A DNA stretch of 64,000 nt from Moniliella sp. 'wahieum' (taxonomy: Eukaryota > Basidiomycota > Moniliellomycetes > Moniliellales > Moniliellaceae): positions 62,001-126,000 of the forward strand of contig RSEE01000071.1 of NCBI GenBank assembly GCA_003971905.1. Reading direction: 5' to 3'. Shown one piece after another: positions 11,075 to 23,795 of the stretch. A program made the translations under genes and the position numbers. The first letter of the stretch is position 1; every line of letters begins with the position of its first letter. The notes beneath the pieces are model-generated. The model saw only the letters and a list, made by a program, of their open reading frames with translations. It had not been told where the DNA came from and searched no databases.

Positions 11075-11204
11075 CGTGGATGCGATATGCGCCAAGATGG
11101 TCGGAGGGTTGTTGAAGACGTGGGAGGAAACGTGTATGGGGACAGGGAATGCTTAGGTGATCACCGCGTTGCTCACTGGGTGCGCGAAGAGTAGGAACTC
11201 GATC

Positions 11205-11435
11205 TGATGAGATCTGTAGTCCGGACGGTCCTCAAGAGTGATGAAATCGCACTGATGGTGGTGGTGTGGCAACCAGCAATGCCTACAGTAGATGAATATC
11301 AAGCAGCGAGTCGCCATCAGGGGCTAAGCTGCCGGGCAAGGAAAAAACAGGAGAGAGAAAACAGCAGAACTCCTAGGCCTGAGGAGGAACTGAAGGGACA
11401 TTGGACAAAGCACGAGCCACCCGGCACATTGAGCA
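11205..11435 (-). repeat. 5' LTR of truncated copia element
   Basis: On the minus strand it runs from TGCTCAATGTG to CTCATCA. It aligns with the LTRs at 48567 and 54122 (shared GGTGGCTCGTGCTTTG, CAGTTCCTCCTCAGG, GGCGACTCGCTGCTTGAT). Many substitutions separate it from them, unlike the close match of those two LTRs to each other. Confidence 0.85.
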
Positions 11436-12522
11436 GAGAGTGTATCATTGGACGAAAATAGACATGGCCCACATGCCAAGGGTAAGTCCAAAACAAACCA
11501 AAACGGATGAATGTGTGTACTCGGACTACCACAGGATCCGAAAATGGGGTGGACAAACATTCTCACACATGTGATGAATGTATTGGTGTAGAAACGTAGG
11601 GGAGGATGGGTTCCAGAAAGGGCAGGCGAATGGTGGGTGACAAAAGAACCTCAGATGATTCATCCATTTCCCTTTCGCTTCAACTGCTGCGCTCTCACAA
11701 GAAAACACTGGGCACTGGGCCTCCAGCCCAGTTTGCGTGCCGTTTATGTGGGAGGCTGGTTTACAGTCGGTTTGCATTGTATGTCTGCTTTATCGTCCCA
11801 GCCCTGTTCCATATGTAAAAACAGAGCGACCATTCAGGTCCACTTCGTCGTAGCCCTCACAGTTCACCGTTCCAGCAAAAATCACTACGCATTGCATGAC
11901 ATTCACCTTTGCGTACTACTACACCTGCTCAATACGGCGAAGAGAATGATGATCAATGGATGGGACATGTGAATGTGGTCCAACCTATACAAGAATGACT
12001 TCGAATGTTCCGAAGCAGACGGAGGAGGAGGGTGTTACAGGGGAGAGCTATAGGTGGGAAATACTACAGGATATCTCCGTGTCAGAAAACGCAGGGCAAA
12101 CACTGACATTTTTGGGTGCATGCTTGATATACTCTGCGTTCTTGCAATCAGCCTCTGCCCGGTCTGAGCAGGCAAGGCAACATTTGTCATAGAGTGAGCT
12201 CCGAGGTCGGGCCCACCCCTGTAATTTAGGGGAATAAACCTTTGGACGGTCAATCACTCGGAGCCACGTACGGTATTTCAGCCTCAGATCCTGGTCGACC
12301 TCACCAGGTGTGGAGGCGAGGAGAGACTCTTTGCTTAAGGGGGCTGCCTTCGGTACTCCTAGGCAACGTGGGTTACTGTTCATTACCACCCTCGACGTCA
12401 TGATAAGGGAAATCATCCGAAGTCCTACCTGAAGATAACAAGCGCTATCCTTGGAGTGACCGCGGCTTTCAGGGTAACCGACGTGAGTCGTAAATTCGTA
12501 AGCGTAAGGGTGAAGGAGTCAA
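11436..12522. other. Intergenic, no gene seen
   Basis: Short, mutually exclusive open frames only. No motif, RNA gene or strong repeat was recognised. Confidence 0.4.
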
Positions 12523-12976
12523 GTGGGAACTTCGCACTTGCGTCTCCTTCTCACCCATGTCTGTGGTCCTACAGAGTATGAGGAGCTGCGCACTGCCCAA
12601 TATTTGGACCACCTGGGAAGAACCAAAGTGTACCCTACCTTCATTGTCGAAGCCACGCGCGCCTACCATTTGCTCCATGACGATCGTGTGATGTACCTCT
12701 TCGTCAAAGATTCTCTTGGCCAGTACAGAGGCCCTATAACCGTCCGCACCGCCATTGTCGCTCTCATCACCAACGGCCTCATCATCACCGAGGAGTTACT
12801 CACCTCGGTCTGGAAGAAGTTTTCAAACTAAAACAGCTGTCGCTGAGGACTTCTTTTTTCAGCTGAGACACCAATTCTCAGATGAAGATGAGGACGAAGA
12901 GCCTCAGGTGGAGGAGGGTGAAGAGGATCCTTTCCTCAGCAGACGCCACCTTCTCGCCTATTCAAAGGCACTCTAG
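12523..12976 (+). CDS. Unrecognised protein with acidic C-terminus
   Basis: Two overlapping frames read plausibly as one protein if a one-base error near 12825 is accepted. The first contains EYEELRTAQYLDHLGRTKVY, a hydrophobic segment (TVRTAIVALITNGLIITEELL) and VWKKF. The second continues AVAEDFFFQLRHQFSDEDEDEEP and ends with a strongly acidic tail and RRHLLAYSKAL. The sequence CCTACAG just before EYEEL (12576) could be a 3' splice site, so an upstream exon is possible. I recognise no family. It may be a real small gene or a remnant. Confidence 0.35.
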
Positions 12977-15900
12977 TAGAAAGGCGACCAGAGTGAAAAT
13001 CAGTGTGGGGAGAGGTTGACCGATAAGCAAAATAACAGGGGGTAAGCAACAGGTTGACCGATAATAAGGATCACAACAGAGAGCTAATAGCAAGCCGTAG
13101 TTGTAGACCGTCGGGCTGATTATATACATAAGAGTCTGATCGCCCCATAACAACATTTCCAAAGTGTTCACTTGCACATCAACTTCCCGAACACTTCCTT
13201 GGCCTCTCTCGTTCCCGAAAAGTCTCTCAAAATGTGGAGGTTCATTATATCCATCTCGGGTCCGTCGAAGCCCCTGCATGGTTCCATGTCCCGGGGAAGT
13301 CCTTATGCCTGTGGCCGTCTGGCCTCACCGCGTTTCCTTCTCCTTTCCCCAACAAAATTAGGCCGGGTTTCATTTAGAACACGTGGGTTTCCAGAATGAC
13401 GAAGAGGGGATAAAGCTTGAGGCCTGAAGATCGACTCGCGCACTGTGCCTCACGGTCACAATTTCGTAAATTTTTATAGAAGAGCTCTCGAGATGTCGTT
13501 GGCAGTAGACAGAGAGAGAGAATGAAAAACGCGCCGCATACGCACTGTTAAACGTATAGCTGTATGCTCACTGGCGTTTACGGCGGATCTTACTGTTCGT
13601 CGTTCCTGCATCCTGAGAGCACAAAGCCGACATTAGTAGGCAAACCAAAACCAAAAACAGCTCACACACCGAAGTGGAAATGGAAAAATATCATGACAGT
13701 TCTTCTCATCGTACTACCTCTCGGTCGTCTCTCTGTGTGCCCACGGCCGTCCCAGACACTGCTCCCCCAAACGCAGAGAGAATCACAGCGCATGATGCAT
13801 GATGCATGATGCACCATGCTGGCATTGGACGTGGGGCGTTGGACGTGGGACGTTGGACACGGGACGTTGGACACGGGACGTTGGAAGGGGTTTTGGACGT
13901 TGCGTTTTCGTGTGGACGTAGTTGAATAGTACGTTGAATGTTATTGAGAACGTAGTGGCATGTCGGAACGTGGGTATGTGACACCATCATATCTTGGTGG
14001 AAATTATGTTTGGGAGTGTGCAGACAGAGAGAGAAAGGCGTCTACAATACCGCGAATGATAATCGACAGTGTCGATAACGCAAATGATGTGCTCGCGTAT
14101 GTGATGGTTGCCATGGCAGTAGAGTGTTGTGGCCACTTGAGTTACTATACTAGTGAAGCGAGTGACTAATGACATGTGACAGTAATAAGTAGCAGTCCCT
14201 GTGGTCACGCGGTCACGAGGGTCACCTCCGGCGGTCATCCCGGTCACAGATTGTATAATTGCAAGCCTCTCCTTTTGTCCTTTTGTCATTATGCTTATGC
14301 GGAGGCTATCACTTACAGGAAGTAAGTAGTTGCCTTCACTCTGTCTCTCAGCAAACTCGCTCATCGCTCACACTACTCTCAGTGCCTCAGGCCTCAGAGA
14401 GAAGCGCATGAGCCGTTGAACCTCTCAATTTATAACCACTTTTTGCTTTTGATACAGTCGATCAGACGCAGGTAAAGGCGGTTTGCCCAAGCTGTACCTG
14501 GATCATTAAGATCATTCTCGTATAGAGGTAATCATTCCACAACAGCAAAACCTTTTCGTCAAAAAAGAATATATTCCTTTCCTGCTTCTGACTCCCGTGC
14601 TTTCCTGCTATTCACAATAACGGAACGGCGTAGTGCTACGCCGCACTGCATATGATGGAATGTTAATCTCTGAGATGTTGCACGCTGGAGCGGAGGTCTC
14701 TGTTGACGATGAAACGGTGGACGGCGTGGACGACCGGGGAAAGAGACCTACTGTTGTGGAACGATGGACCAAGGGGGTAAGGGGCATATGGATGAACTGT
14801 GGCCGTGTTGGGGAAAACATGGCCGTAGGGGGTCGCCACCAACAAGGGGGAAGGCCGTGGGTCGAAGCCCCAGACCTTCAATACAGACGCACGATAAACA
14901 TCAGGTACGCAGATCGGGCCGTAGTAGGCCCAGCGGTCCTCTCGTTACGCGTTACGCGTGTTAGGTTACTAATAGCCTTTGAGATGCATCCTCACAAAAA
15001 GTACATATATAATGAAACCTGTGAAGCTTGGCGTCGCTATGCGCTTATGCATTGCAACGCTCAGAGAGACTCGTCGAGTGTAGCCCCCAAATATATAGGT
15101 ACACGGCTGCCAAGCCTGCGAAGCGCATGGACATATGGGATCCTCCTCCTTGCCAAGGCGATTACGTTCCTTCTCGCCATTCCGTTCCTCTTCCGCGCGC
15201 CATCATTTTTATTGCATCATCGATATATCATCTCAAGGATGATCGACCACCTCGATCATCGATCATTGATCATTGATCATCTCTCTTGACCATATGGCTT
15301 TTGCGTTCTCTCTCTCGTAGATCTTAGTACACTTCGTATACTTCTTGTCCTCAAGTGCCTGATACTTCCCATGGTCGTGATTAAGAAAAAACCGCTTGTG
15401 GGGTAATATATACGACGGTGCCGGCGACCCGCATGACCACGGTTGACATATGAGACAGAAGAGGTGTTAGTACATGTTATACTACAGGTGTGCCACAACT
15501 TGATACGGCCCCAGAGTGCCCCAGAGCTCTCAATCGCGGCCTCGAAAGCTGCACTGTGTCGTTCATCTCCATTCTGCATATATTTTCCGGCACACCCCAC
15601 AGTGTAGCGGCGTTGTCCAAGGAGAGTGTTTTCCACAGAGAATGGCTGCCTCTCTTCTGTGAGTGGCATTTTTGCCAGCGAGAGATGTTGCAGTACAGTA
15701 CATGTGTGTACTATCACAGCAATAATTTCATCTGTGTGCGATATAGTTTTCGTGCCTGAGCCATTAAGCTAGCCGCATGCCCCATCAATACAGTTTCCAT
15801 GCATTAAAATGCTTGAATAGCTTGAGCTTGAGATGTGTGGCAACATCAACAGTAATGGCGTGTAACATGTGACAGTTAGTACAGAGAACTCAGAGGTGGA

Positions 15901-18195
15901 GAGCCTATGGGGTGGTCGACTGTGTTTCCATCGTCTCGGCATATCTTTTTTCTGGCAAATAAACACAGGTTTTATGTGTATGACGGGTTTTACTCCTGGA
16001 GCACTCTTATTAGTATTGAGACGGAAGCATTCTTAATCGGGAGGGAGATTGCTGTGGTAAAAGGGACGGCGCATGGATGATAGATGTGATAGATGTCGAT
16101 GATGAGAGATATGGTGCTGTCACATAGGCCACACATCACTGATATCAGTCGAACGCGGTTTCTCACTACAAACATCCCATCCTTACTCGTTAATGAGATC
16201 TGCCAGATAAAAAGATAAGCCACCATACCACGTGAAGACAGCGAGCAGGTTTCTCTATGCACAGTACTGTTGATGGTGTTGTAATTGAGTCCAAATATGT
16301 ATAGCACTCACACCTTGCCTCGCTCCCCCCTCCCCCCGTTGAACGTGCTACGTGCCTCAGGCCCCGTCAGGCGTCAGGGCCTCAGGCGTCAAACCACCTC
16401 AACATTCATCATCGATAATCGGCTGTCCTTAATGCCCAAATCCAACCCTGCCGAAATCGTGTTGCAGCGCCCAGTCCCACCCCGTAAACTATATACGCTA
16501 TCGCGTTAAACCCACGCGTATAGTTGACGTGTTGGGATTTCCCAACATGCTGGCCGCGTTGACGGAGCGCTGACCCGAGAGAGAGAGTACAGAGACTCCA
16601 CCGGGAAACGCCACCTTTTTCGATCTCGATCCATAGTATTAAACGGGTGCATGGAATCTTCATACACCCTCAAACAGTGTTTTTTGGGGCACATCGTTTC
16701 TGTCTGCCGTTTTGTGTGGGCGCCACGCACGAGCTCGCTATAGTCGCGTGTAGTGTGGTCATCATATCCAGCTAGGAGCGTAGCCTCTCCGCGCTGATAT
16801 GTATAATCGCTCATAGGGTAGCATGTAACATGAACACAGAAGAGACGCGCTGACGCCACTGACCGTGCTGACGGTTTTTTTTGGGGTTGAATGATTTCTT
16901 ACGGGGTGAGGGTTGCAGGATAACACTGACTAGTACGAGTATAGACAGTGCAGACCGTTGTGCTGTTGGTACATAGTATTTGTTCGGCTGTTGAACGTTG
17001 ACCATCATGAGTTAACCACAACAGCATGCGGGGTCGTTTTATCATCTAAAAGGCCAAGCCGGCTTGAACGGCTGTCGACAGCCGCCTCTGCCTACCCCCT
17101 CAGGTCAGAGACATTATGCACGTGTATACAGAAGGTGGCAACATTAGGGGTTAAATACCATGGCCGTGGTGCCGGTTGATCACGCTGATCGGTACGTTGA
17201 TCCTAATGACTAACGTGCTCATTAACGCGTAACACGTCAATAAACTTCTTTCTTCGGCTCATCGCGTTCTTTGAGGGTTGTCGAGTTATCTAGTTATCGA
17301 AGTTATCTCGATCCCGTATCGATGATGTATCATTGGTCCTCGACTGGACCATTAATCGGTATCTAGTAACCGGCAACACTTGATTACCGTCTCTGCACAA
17401 CGCGCTGAGGCTGAGCTCAGCGCTCAGCACTCAGCCGATCGATGATCGGTGGTCGGCATCTCGTCTGTAAAATCGCCGAGAACACGGCGGAACGAAACAG
17501 ATTGTTCCTAGCTGGGTGAGTGAGACACGTACTCGGCTGGGCCAGCGCTCACCCATCCTGGCTCCGCTCGATAGGGTGACAGCGAGTATCCGTGTGGTCT
17601 CCATATGATATGCTGATGGGGCGTCTGGCCCACCATGGACCAGCCCGGGTAAATGTACGTTGCACGTATACTTCCACCCTAGATCTTACATATCATATGT
17701 CACAATGGATGCTACAGGGAGAGAGCTTTCGATTCCCACACAGGTGTCTACAGACACCGAAGCACGGTATGCTATCGAGTGCTCGCGCAACTCATCAACA
17801 GTAGTGCATGTGGAGAGAAGTGACAGTAACTCTGCACATGCACTAGTAACTTAGTAAATAGTAACCGCCGGGTCTAGATTGTGGACTCGGCGAGCCCATG
17901 TTCGCACATGGTCCACATGAACGTCACGTTGAGAGCGTGATGGGAGCTTGAAGGAGGAATATACAGTACCGCATCAGTCTTTTTCTGATCCAATACAGAC
18001 AATCACCAGCCTCTTGTGGAGCTTGTGGTGTATACTATGTTGAGTACCATTGAAGCTGGACACGATTCTGCATTTGCCGGGGCAAAGCGTGAATATCCAA
18101 TTGTATATAATTCAACCGTATCTGCGTCGTTGGGCCTCGGCTAGGTAACAACAGCAACCGCTTCGCTCTCCCGCACCTTCCCTTTCTTTCCTACC
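12977..18195. other. Gene-poor 5.2 kb stretch with short word repeats
   Basis: No gene is supported. Base composition is more AT-rich than the gene block to the right, and open frames stay under about 220 codons without motifs. Recognisable structure is limited to short tandem or palindromic words: TGATGCATGATGCATGATG near 13792, a GGGACGTTGGACACG array at about 13829-13885, GATCATCGATCATTGATC at about 15250-15275 and GATGATAGATG-type words near 16075. A stretch around 14850-14880 resembles a tRNA B-box but does not fold as a tRNA by eye. Confidence 0.4.
13792..13885 (+). repeat. ATGCATG words followed by GGACGTTGG array
   Basis: TGATGCATGATGCATGATG is followed by imperfect tandem copies of an 11-15 bp unit (GACGTTGGACACGG). 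Complementary CCAACGTCC words recur near 55310 and 56213. Confidence 0.6.
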
Positions 18196-20899
18196 ATGGC
18201 CTCGCCCTACGAGAAGGACGATGCCAAGGACGCCATTGACGGCCCGGCGGTGCCTGACCTCGCCTCGCAGCCTCAATACGTGCTTGATCATGAGGCTGCG
18301 TTTGGCAACATTGAGGACAACATTCGCCACGAGATTACCGACCATCGTATCAACGACCCCAATCTCGACCCCGACCGCTTTGCTACGCGAGGCAGACCAA
18401 GCCTTGACAAAGGGCGATGAGAAAGCTGAGCTTCGCCTTGAGGATGTAATTGAGGATGACTCGATCTATCCTGAGGTCCGCGCAGCTGTCAGCAACATCG
18501 ATGACCCCAACATGAGGGCCAATACTTTCCGCGCCTGGTCCATGGGTATGGTTGCCTGCACCGTTCTCAGTGGTATCAACATGTACTTTGCCCTCAGGTA
18601 TGTCTTTTTCGCCCAACGATGCTAAAGCAGCAACTGACTTCCGTGGTAATGGTCAGTGGCCTACAGTTACCTTCCCTTCGATTGCGGTCCAGCTGTTCGC
18701 ATACCCGATTGGTGTCGCGATGTCTAAGATCCCTTACCCTCGCCACTGGCCTCTCGCGGAATGGATGAACCCGGGACCGTTCAATATCAAGGAACACTCT
18801 ATGATCTCCATCATGTCCACCGTTGGTGTCGGGTCTGCCTACTCGACGGACATTTTCATCACGCAGCACGCGTACTATCGCCAGCACCTTACCGCTGGCT
18901 ACATGATCCTTCTCACACTCTCGACACAACTCATTGGGTTCTCCTTTGCCGGTTTCTGTCGCCAAATTCTGGTCTGGCCCGCCTCAATGATCTGGCCTAG
19001 CAACCTGACCCAGACGGCTTTCCTGTATTCCATGCACGACGGCAAGAGCCAGGCTCGAAGCTTCCGTGGTTGGTCGCGTTTCAAGATGTTCTCGGTTGTG
19101 GCCTGTGTCATGTTTGTGTGGGAAGTCATCCCCAACTACCTGTTCACTGGCCTGGCCACTTTCTCTTGGCCAGCATGGTGTGCACCCAAGAACAAGGGTG
19201 TCAACCTCGTGTTTGGCGGCACTGGCGGCATTGGCTTCAACTTCATCTCGCTGGATTGGCTCACCATCACCTCAGGGTTGGGCTCGCCGATTTATCAACC
19301 GTGGTTCGCTATCGTAAACACCTTCTGTGGCTACCTGATCATCATTTGCTTTGTGGCACCAATCATGTGGGCGACCAACACCAAGTACACGGGTTACTTC
19401 ACTTTCAGCAGTTCGGGCTTGTACGACCGCTTTGGCCAGCCCTATCAGGTCAGCTACGTGGTGAACGATCGCTTTGAGTTGGACCAGGCCATGTACGACT
19501 CTTACTCGAAAGAGTATCTGTCGGCCACCTTTATTATCAGTTACTGTGTTGGCTTTGGTGCCATTACTAGGTACGTGCTATACGTCCTTTCGTTCCTGGT
19601 TGCGCTACGAAAATTGCCACTGACCTTTATTCTTGTTCTTGTGGCGCACATCAGCACGCTTGTCCACTGTGGTTTGTACTACTGGAAGGACATTCTGCAG
19701 CAAGTCAAGCGTTCGCTCAACGAGGAACCTGACATTCACGCTCGTCTCATGTCGCGTTACGCCGAGGTTCCGTACTACTGGTACGGCCTCACTTTCCTCA
19801 TCTCGTTCGCCCTGGCTGTCCCATCCGTTTACGTGTACCATACCGACCTCCCCATCTGGCTACTGATCATTGCCATCTTGATGAGCGCCGTCTACACCAT
19901 CCCCATTGGAATCATTACTGCTGTGACCTCCAACGAAGTGGGTCTCAACGTGATCGCTGAAATGATTGTGGGTTATGCTCTGCCAGGCAAGCCCGTGGCC
20001 ATGATGATCTTCAAGACCTTTGGCTACATCTCCATGGCCCAGGCCGTCTCCTTTGTCAGTGATCTGAAGTTGGGTCATTACATGAAAGTGCCTCCCCGTG
20101 ACATGTTCTGGGCTCAGATGGTCTCCACCTTCTGGGCATGTCTCGTGCAAGTCGCCGTCACTGCCTTCCTCTTTGGCTCGACCCGCAACTTGTGCAAGGC
20201 CAACCCGGATGAGAAAGTCAGCCCTGCGCACTTTACCTGCGCTACTCACACACCTTCTACTCTGGTACGTTTCTCTCTCTTTTTCAAACTACCACATCTA
20301 AGAAAGTTGTTTCGCTGACCTTGACGAATCTTTTTGTTGTTCACAGCGAGTATCATGGGGTCTCATTGGCCCTGCCCGCACGTTTGCCGTGGGTGAGACA
20401 TACGGTGCGTTGAACATCATGTTCTTGATTGGTGCTTTGATCCCAATCCCCATGGCTACTGGCCAAGAAGTACCCCAACTCTTGGGTGCGCCTTATCAAC
20501 TGGCCCGTCTTCTTCTCCGCGACGGGTATGATGCCGCCTGCGACGGGGATCAACTTCACCTCCTGGTTTGTTGTTGGCTGGTTCTTCCAGTACTACCTCC
20601 GTCGTCACTACTTTGACTTCTGGACCGACTACAACTACATTATCTCTTCCGGTCTCGATGCTAGTAGCGCCATCATTTCCTTCCTTATCTCGCTCTGCCT
20701 GGAGGTGCCCAACACGAACAAGCTTGCTGTGGACAATGTGTTCAACGGCGAAAACCTCTGGTGGGGCAACAACGTTGAGAACACCAACTTGCAGGGCGCG
20801 TTGAGCTTGACCATGAAGGATGTGCCTGTCAATGGCTTTGCACCCGCGCCCAACGGCCAGTGGCTGCCCAACCCCTTTGCCTCGTCTTCGTCGAGTTAA
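18196..20899 (+). CDS. OPT-family oligopeptide transporter
   Basis: It encodes a large polytopic membrane protein of the oligopeptide transporter (OPT) superfamily, which takes up small peptides, glutathione or metal chelates with protons. Diagnostic blocks include MNPGPFNIKEH and SAYSTDIFITQ in the first half, FGFNFISLDWLTITSGLGSP-like sequence near 19230-19290, NVIAEMIVGYALPGKPVAMM near 19950-20000 and INWPVFFSATGMMPPATGIN near 20500. At least a dozen hydrophobic segments are visible. Intron 1 is 18598-18656 (GTATGT/CAG) and intron 2 is 20265-20346 (GTACGT/CAG). Frame breaks occur near 18385, 18597, 20235, 20358 and 20470; the family consensus continues in another frame each time, so I treat them as indel errors. 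The length (about 800 residues) suits the peptide/glutathione branch. Substrate cannot be assigned. Confidence 0.9.
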
Positions 20900-21667
20900 T
20901 TCCCTTCTGTTTCCCTGGCCCTTTTGGACCGTAGAGATCAGTATGCCACGTGGTCGTGCGCTACGAGTCCTGTCTTCCTCTCTTTTTACATCTGTTGATG
21001 AACCACGTGTTTTTGTTGCCCTTTCTTACATCCAGTGCTATAGCGAGACGCGATAAAAAGGAGGACTACTACTCAGTATGAGGGGGATGGCTGGTCTGTT
21101 TCACTGAACATCTGAATAACATTCCTACAGCAGACTTGAGTGGTATGATAGGCCCGTGACGGTTCATTCGCAGTCAAGGCCCAGATTCTGTTGACAGGAA
21201 ACATGAGGCGCACACATGGTGGACACCACTGCACCGCGGCAATATATTTGGTGTGTGGGAGATATTTGCCTCTTTTGGCTCGGTGATGGAAGTGCAGGTC
21301 ACTCTCGACGGTACGAACGCTGGAAATAGGGTGCGGGCAGTTCATCGTGATGGCCGGTCCTCCTGCATTCGACGTCCATGTGGCATAGTGATCGACATGG
21401 ATGTAGGGAATGACCCCCTCTGAACCATATCTGTGATCCGCGTGAGCTACTACGAACCCCACCCTCCCGCGCACACTTCCTCTCCGCATCTCAATCCGAA
21501 CGCAGCATCACCTCGTTCCCTGCTCAGCATGGACTTGGTTTTTTCCTAAAGAGAGGGAAGGTTGATCTCTTGTCTGCATGTCTTCCGCCGCCGAACCACA
21601 TGTTCTTTCCAGTATGAACTCAACTTCCTCTTCCATTGTAGACAGAGCAAATATACATGCGAATTGT
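20900..21667. other. 3' flank between OPT and p23 genes
   Basis: This is a convergent intergenic region. No coding frame with motifs was seen. It probably holds both 3' untranslated regions. Confidence 0.4.
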
Positions 21668-22412
21668 TTAGTCCACCTCGTTGACCTTGGCTGCCGCGGG
21701 GGTCTCCTTGGCAGGCTCCTCCTCGTCCGAGTCTTCGGCGCCATCACCCAGGTCAGGCATGCCCTCGGCTCCACCCATGTTCTTGAGCAGCTCTTGGATG
21801 TCCATCCCGCCAAGACCTTGGTCGCCACCGCCCATGGCCACCCAAGCCACCCATGCCGCCCTGCCGCCCATGCCGCCCATGCCACCCATGCCGCCCATAC
21901 CACCCATGCCACCCATCATGGAGGCCATGTCCACTATCAAGTCGAGTCAGTATATTATCCATAGCAAAATAAGGGGGCGAGTAACGTACTGCCAGGGGCA
22001 TGCCCGCAGTCGGGTCCTCCTGCTCCTCGTCCTGCTCATCTTCGTCGACCCACTTGTCAAAGTCGGTCTTGACGTTGTGCAAACGGACCTTGTCCTTGGT
22101 CAGGCGCGGCCAGAATTCTTCCTTGGCCTCCTTCTTGCGGAGCACAACAAACAAGCTCTTGGCACTGAGGTGCACCTTGCTCGCCTCCACGTCGACAGGG
22201 GCAAAGAAGGAGAGGGAGAAGGCGTAGTGCTTCTCCTACACCTTGTCCCGCAGCACGTCGGCCTTGAACTCAAATCCTTCGGGAGTCAGGGCGAAGGTGG
22301 CCTGCCTGGAGGGGTGGCAGGTTGGGTGCGTTGATCGTCAGGTACACCGTTCTTCTCCGCCTCATCGGCCGACGAGCGCTGGCCCACAGAATCTCAGGAG
22401 CACGGTGGCCAT
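21668..22412 (-). CDS. SBA1: p23/Sba1-type Hsp90 co-chaperone (CS domain)
   Basis: The N-terminal CS domain carries PEILWAQ-like sequence, VYLTINAPNLPP, ASKVHLSAKSLFVVLRKKE and EEFWPRLTK..RLHNVKTDFDKWVDEDEQ, the classic p23 signature that clamps the closed ATP-bound Hsp90 dimer. An acidic linker follows, then a 56-bp intron (21989-21934, GTACGT...TAG), then a GGM repeat tail and an acidic end (EDSDEEEPAKE...VNEVD). The start at 22412 places the domain at the very N-terminus, as expected. Indels are inferred near 22375 (missing C in TGGGCCC), at the exon 1/intron junction (missing G) and inside the GGM repeat. Role: cytosolic chaperone cycle for kinases and other Hsp90 clients. Confidence 0.88.
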
Positions 22413-23230
22413 TGTCGGGGATGCGGTATGGATAGGGGGAGGAAAGGTGGTGGCAAGATGCTGTGAACAAGCGGGTGGCGGCAGGGGGGGTAGAAGTACG
22501 CAGCGCACTAGAAGAACACGTTGGCCGGGGCCGGGCGTCGCAGCAGTAACACTGCCCCTGTGCCGAAGGAAGCACCCAGAACCCCGTCGTTTTGAAACGA
22601 ACAGGCCCGCACGTGGCCGAGGGCGGGGGAACCTATTCGGTGAGTCCTAGGGTTGGGCGCGTCGAGTGTATTCTACTGGCTGCTACTTGCTTCATGCCCC
22701 GTATCCCCCGAAGATTAGTTCCCATCCCTACCATCATTGGGCCGATGCCGAGAGCGCATGCTCGTAGACATGCAGCCTGAAGGCTCACCTGAGGCGTGAG
22801 GTATCCATGGCGGGCAGAGCCAGGCGTGTGGGTTGAACACTGGGCAGAGAATCCGAAACGCACCGAAAATGGGACTACGTATTTTTAAACACAAAAATGG
22901 GGTTCCACGCTGTTGGTAAGGCAGCAAACCAGCGCGAAGTACACATGAACACTGTTATCCACTTTCAAGTCGCAAAGAGTGAACAAGAAGCGCTGATAGT
23001 TGCGTACGACATCAATGCGTACATCAGTGGCTCTTGCAGCATAGTAATTGGCGGCTTCCTCTCCAATGCACCCATCGGGCCTATTACGAGCGTACAGTAT
23101 CTGGACCTCTCAGAAGTCTCAAGAAACAAGAGATCAGCGGAAAGAATTGGCTGATTCTAGTGCCTAGGTCCCATAGCGCCCAGTCAGTGGCCATTCATCT
23201 ACTACTTGGCAAGACGCAAAGGGTATGTGT
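22413..23230. other. Intergenic between p23 and TRM112
   Basis: Both neighbours are on the minus strand, so this holds the p23 promoter and the TRM112 3' end. No other gene was recognised. Confidence 0.4.
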
Positions 23231-23795
23231 TCATTTCTGGATCTCGTGGTCTGCCAGCAACTGGAAAAAACAAAAAAAGTCAGCACGCCCGCCTCTGTCT
23301 CGAGCAAGCATACACGTACCATATTGGGGATTCCATTCATGACGCGGAACACGTGCCCACAATTGGCGCATACCATCTCACCCTCGATGATCTGCATCTC
23401 CATCAGTACATGATGGAGTGCCTTGAGAGTGGGGGCGCCCTCGATCCGAGACGCATCCATCGCCTCAGCCCATAGTTCGTCCTCCTCGGCATCGGGGCTG
23501 GAAGCAACAAGCTGCTCGTGGATTTGTTTCTGCAGTGCTGCAACCGTGTCGGCCTCCTTTTCCAGCTCCTCGTCGCCAGGGGACTGAGCTGGCAGACTCT
23601 CATCACCAAGGGCGCGGGCGGCGCCAACGAGGGCAGGCCAGTCGAGTTTGGGCACGAGCCGCGGAGGAAAGCAGCGTTGAGCGGGGCCTCCTGCACCTCG
23701 AGCTTGATGTTCTGCAGGCCGAGGGGGAAGTTGGCGGAGGTGTTGACGCAGCCACGTGCCTGGCAGGCCAGGAGGTTGTGTGTGAGCAGCCGCAT
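23231..23795 (-). CDS. TRM112: Trm112, activator subunit of methyltransferases
   Basis: It starts MRLLTHNLLACQARGC at 23795. The opening cysteines (C11, C16) pair with CANCGH near the C-terminus to form the Trm112 zinc site. PKLDWPALVGAARALG, LHHVLMEMQIIEGEMVC and NGIPNM are family hallmarks. Trm112 is the common obligate partner of tRNA, rRNA and translation-release-factor methyltransferases (Trm9, Trm11, Bud23, Mtq2 in yeast). A 59-bp intron (23319-23261, GTACGT...CCAG) interrupts after PNM, and the final exon encodes LLADHEIQK and the stop. One frame break near 23660 is inferred. The Ala/Glu-rich insertion between the LDWP block and LHHV is longer than in yeast. Confidence 0.9.

Larger units (their letters stand above)
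5340..11435 (-). mobile_element. Truncated Ty1/copia retrotransposon, interrupted by a TIR transposon
   Basis: This is a minus-strand relative of the complete element at 48567-54355. Reading on the minus strand, it has a 5' LTR at 11435-11205, gag, the gag/pol TAG junction and the protease start, then matches the complete copy down to GCTACAAAATGTTTA at 9049. There a 3.6 kb transposon intervenes. Copia sequence resumes at 5434 with TATCGAACC, as in the complete copy, and weak similarity continues to about 5340 (CACAATGT.CCCTTT). Integrase, reverse transcriptase, RNase H and the 3' LTR are missing, so the element cannot be autonomous. Its LTR is clearly diverged from the intact pair, which suggests an older insertion. 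Confidence 0.85.

Noticed and set aside
14830..14885. GGGTCGAAGCCCC resembling a B-box
   Set aside because: It is a simple hairpin without a matching A-box or acceptor stem.
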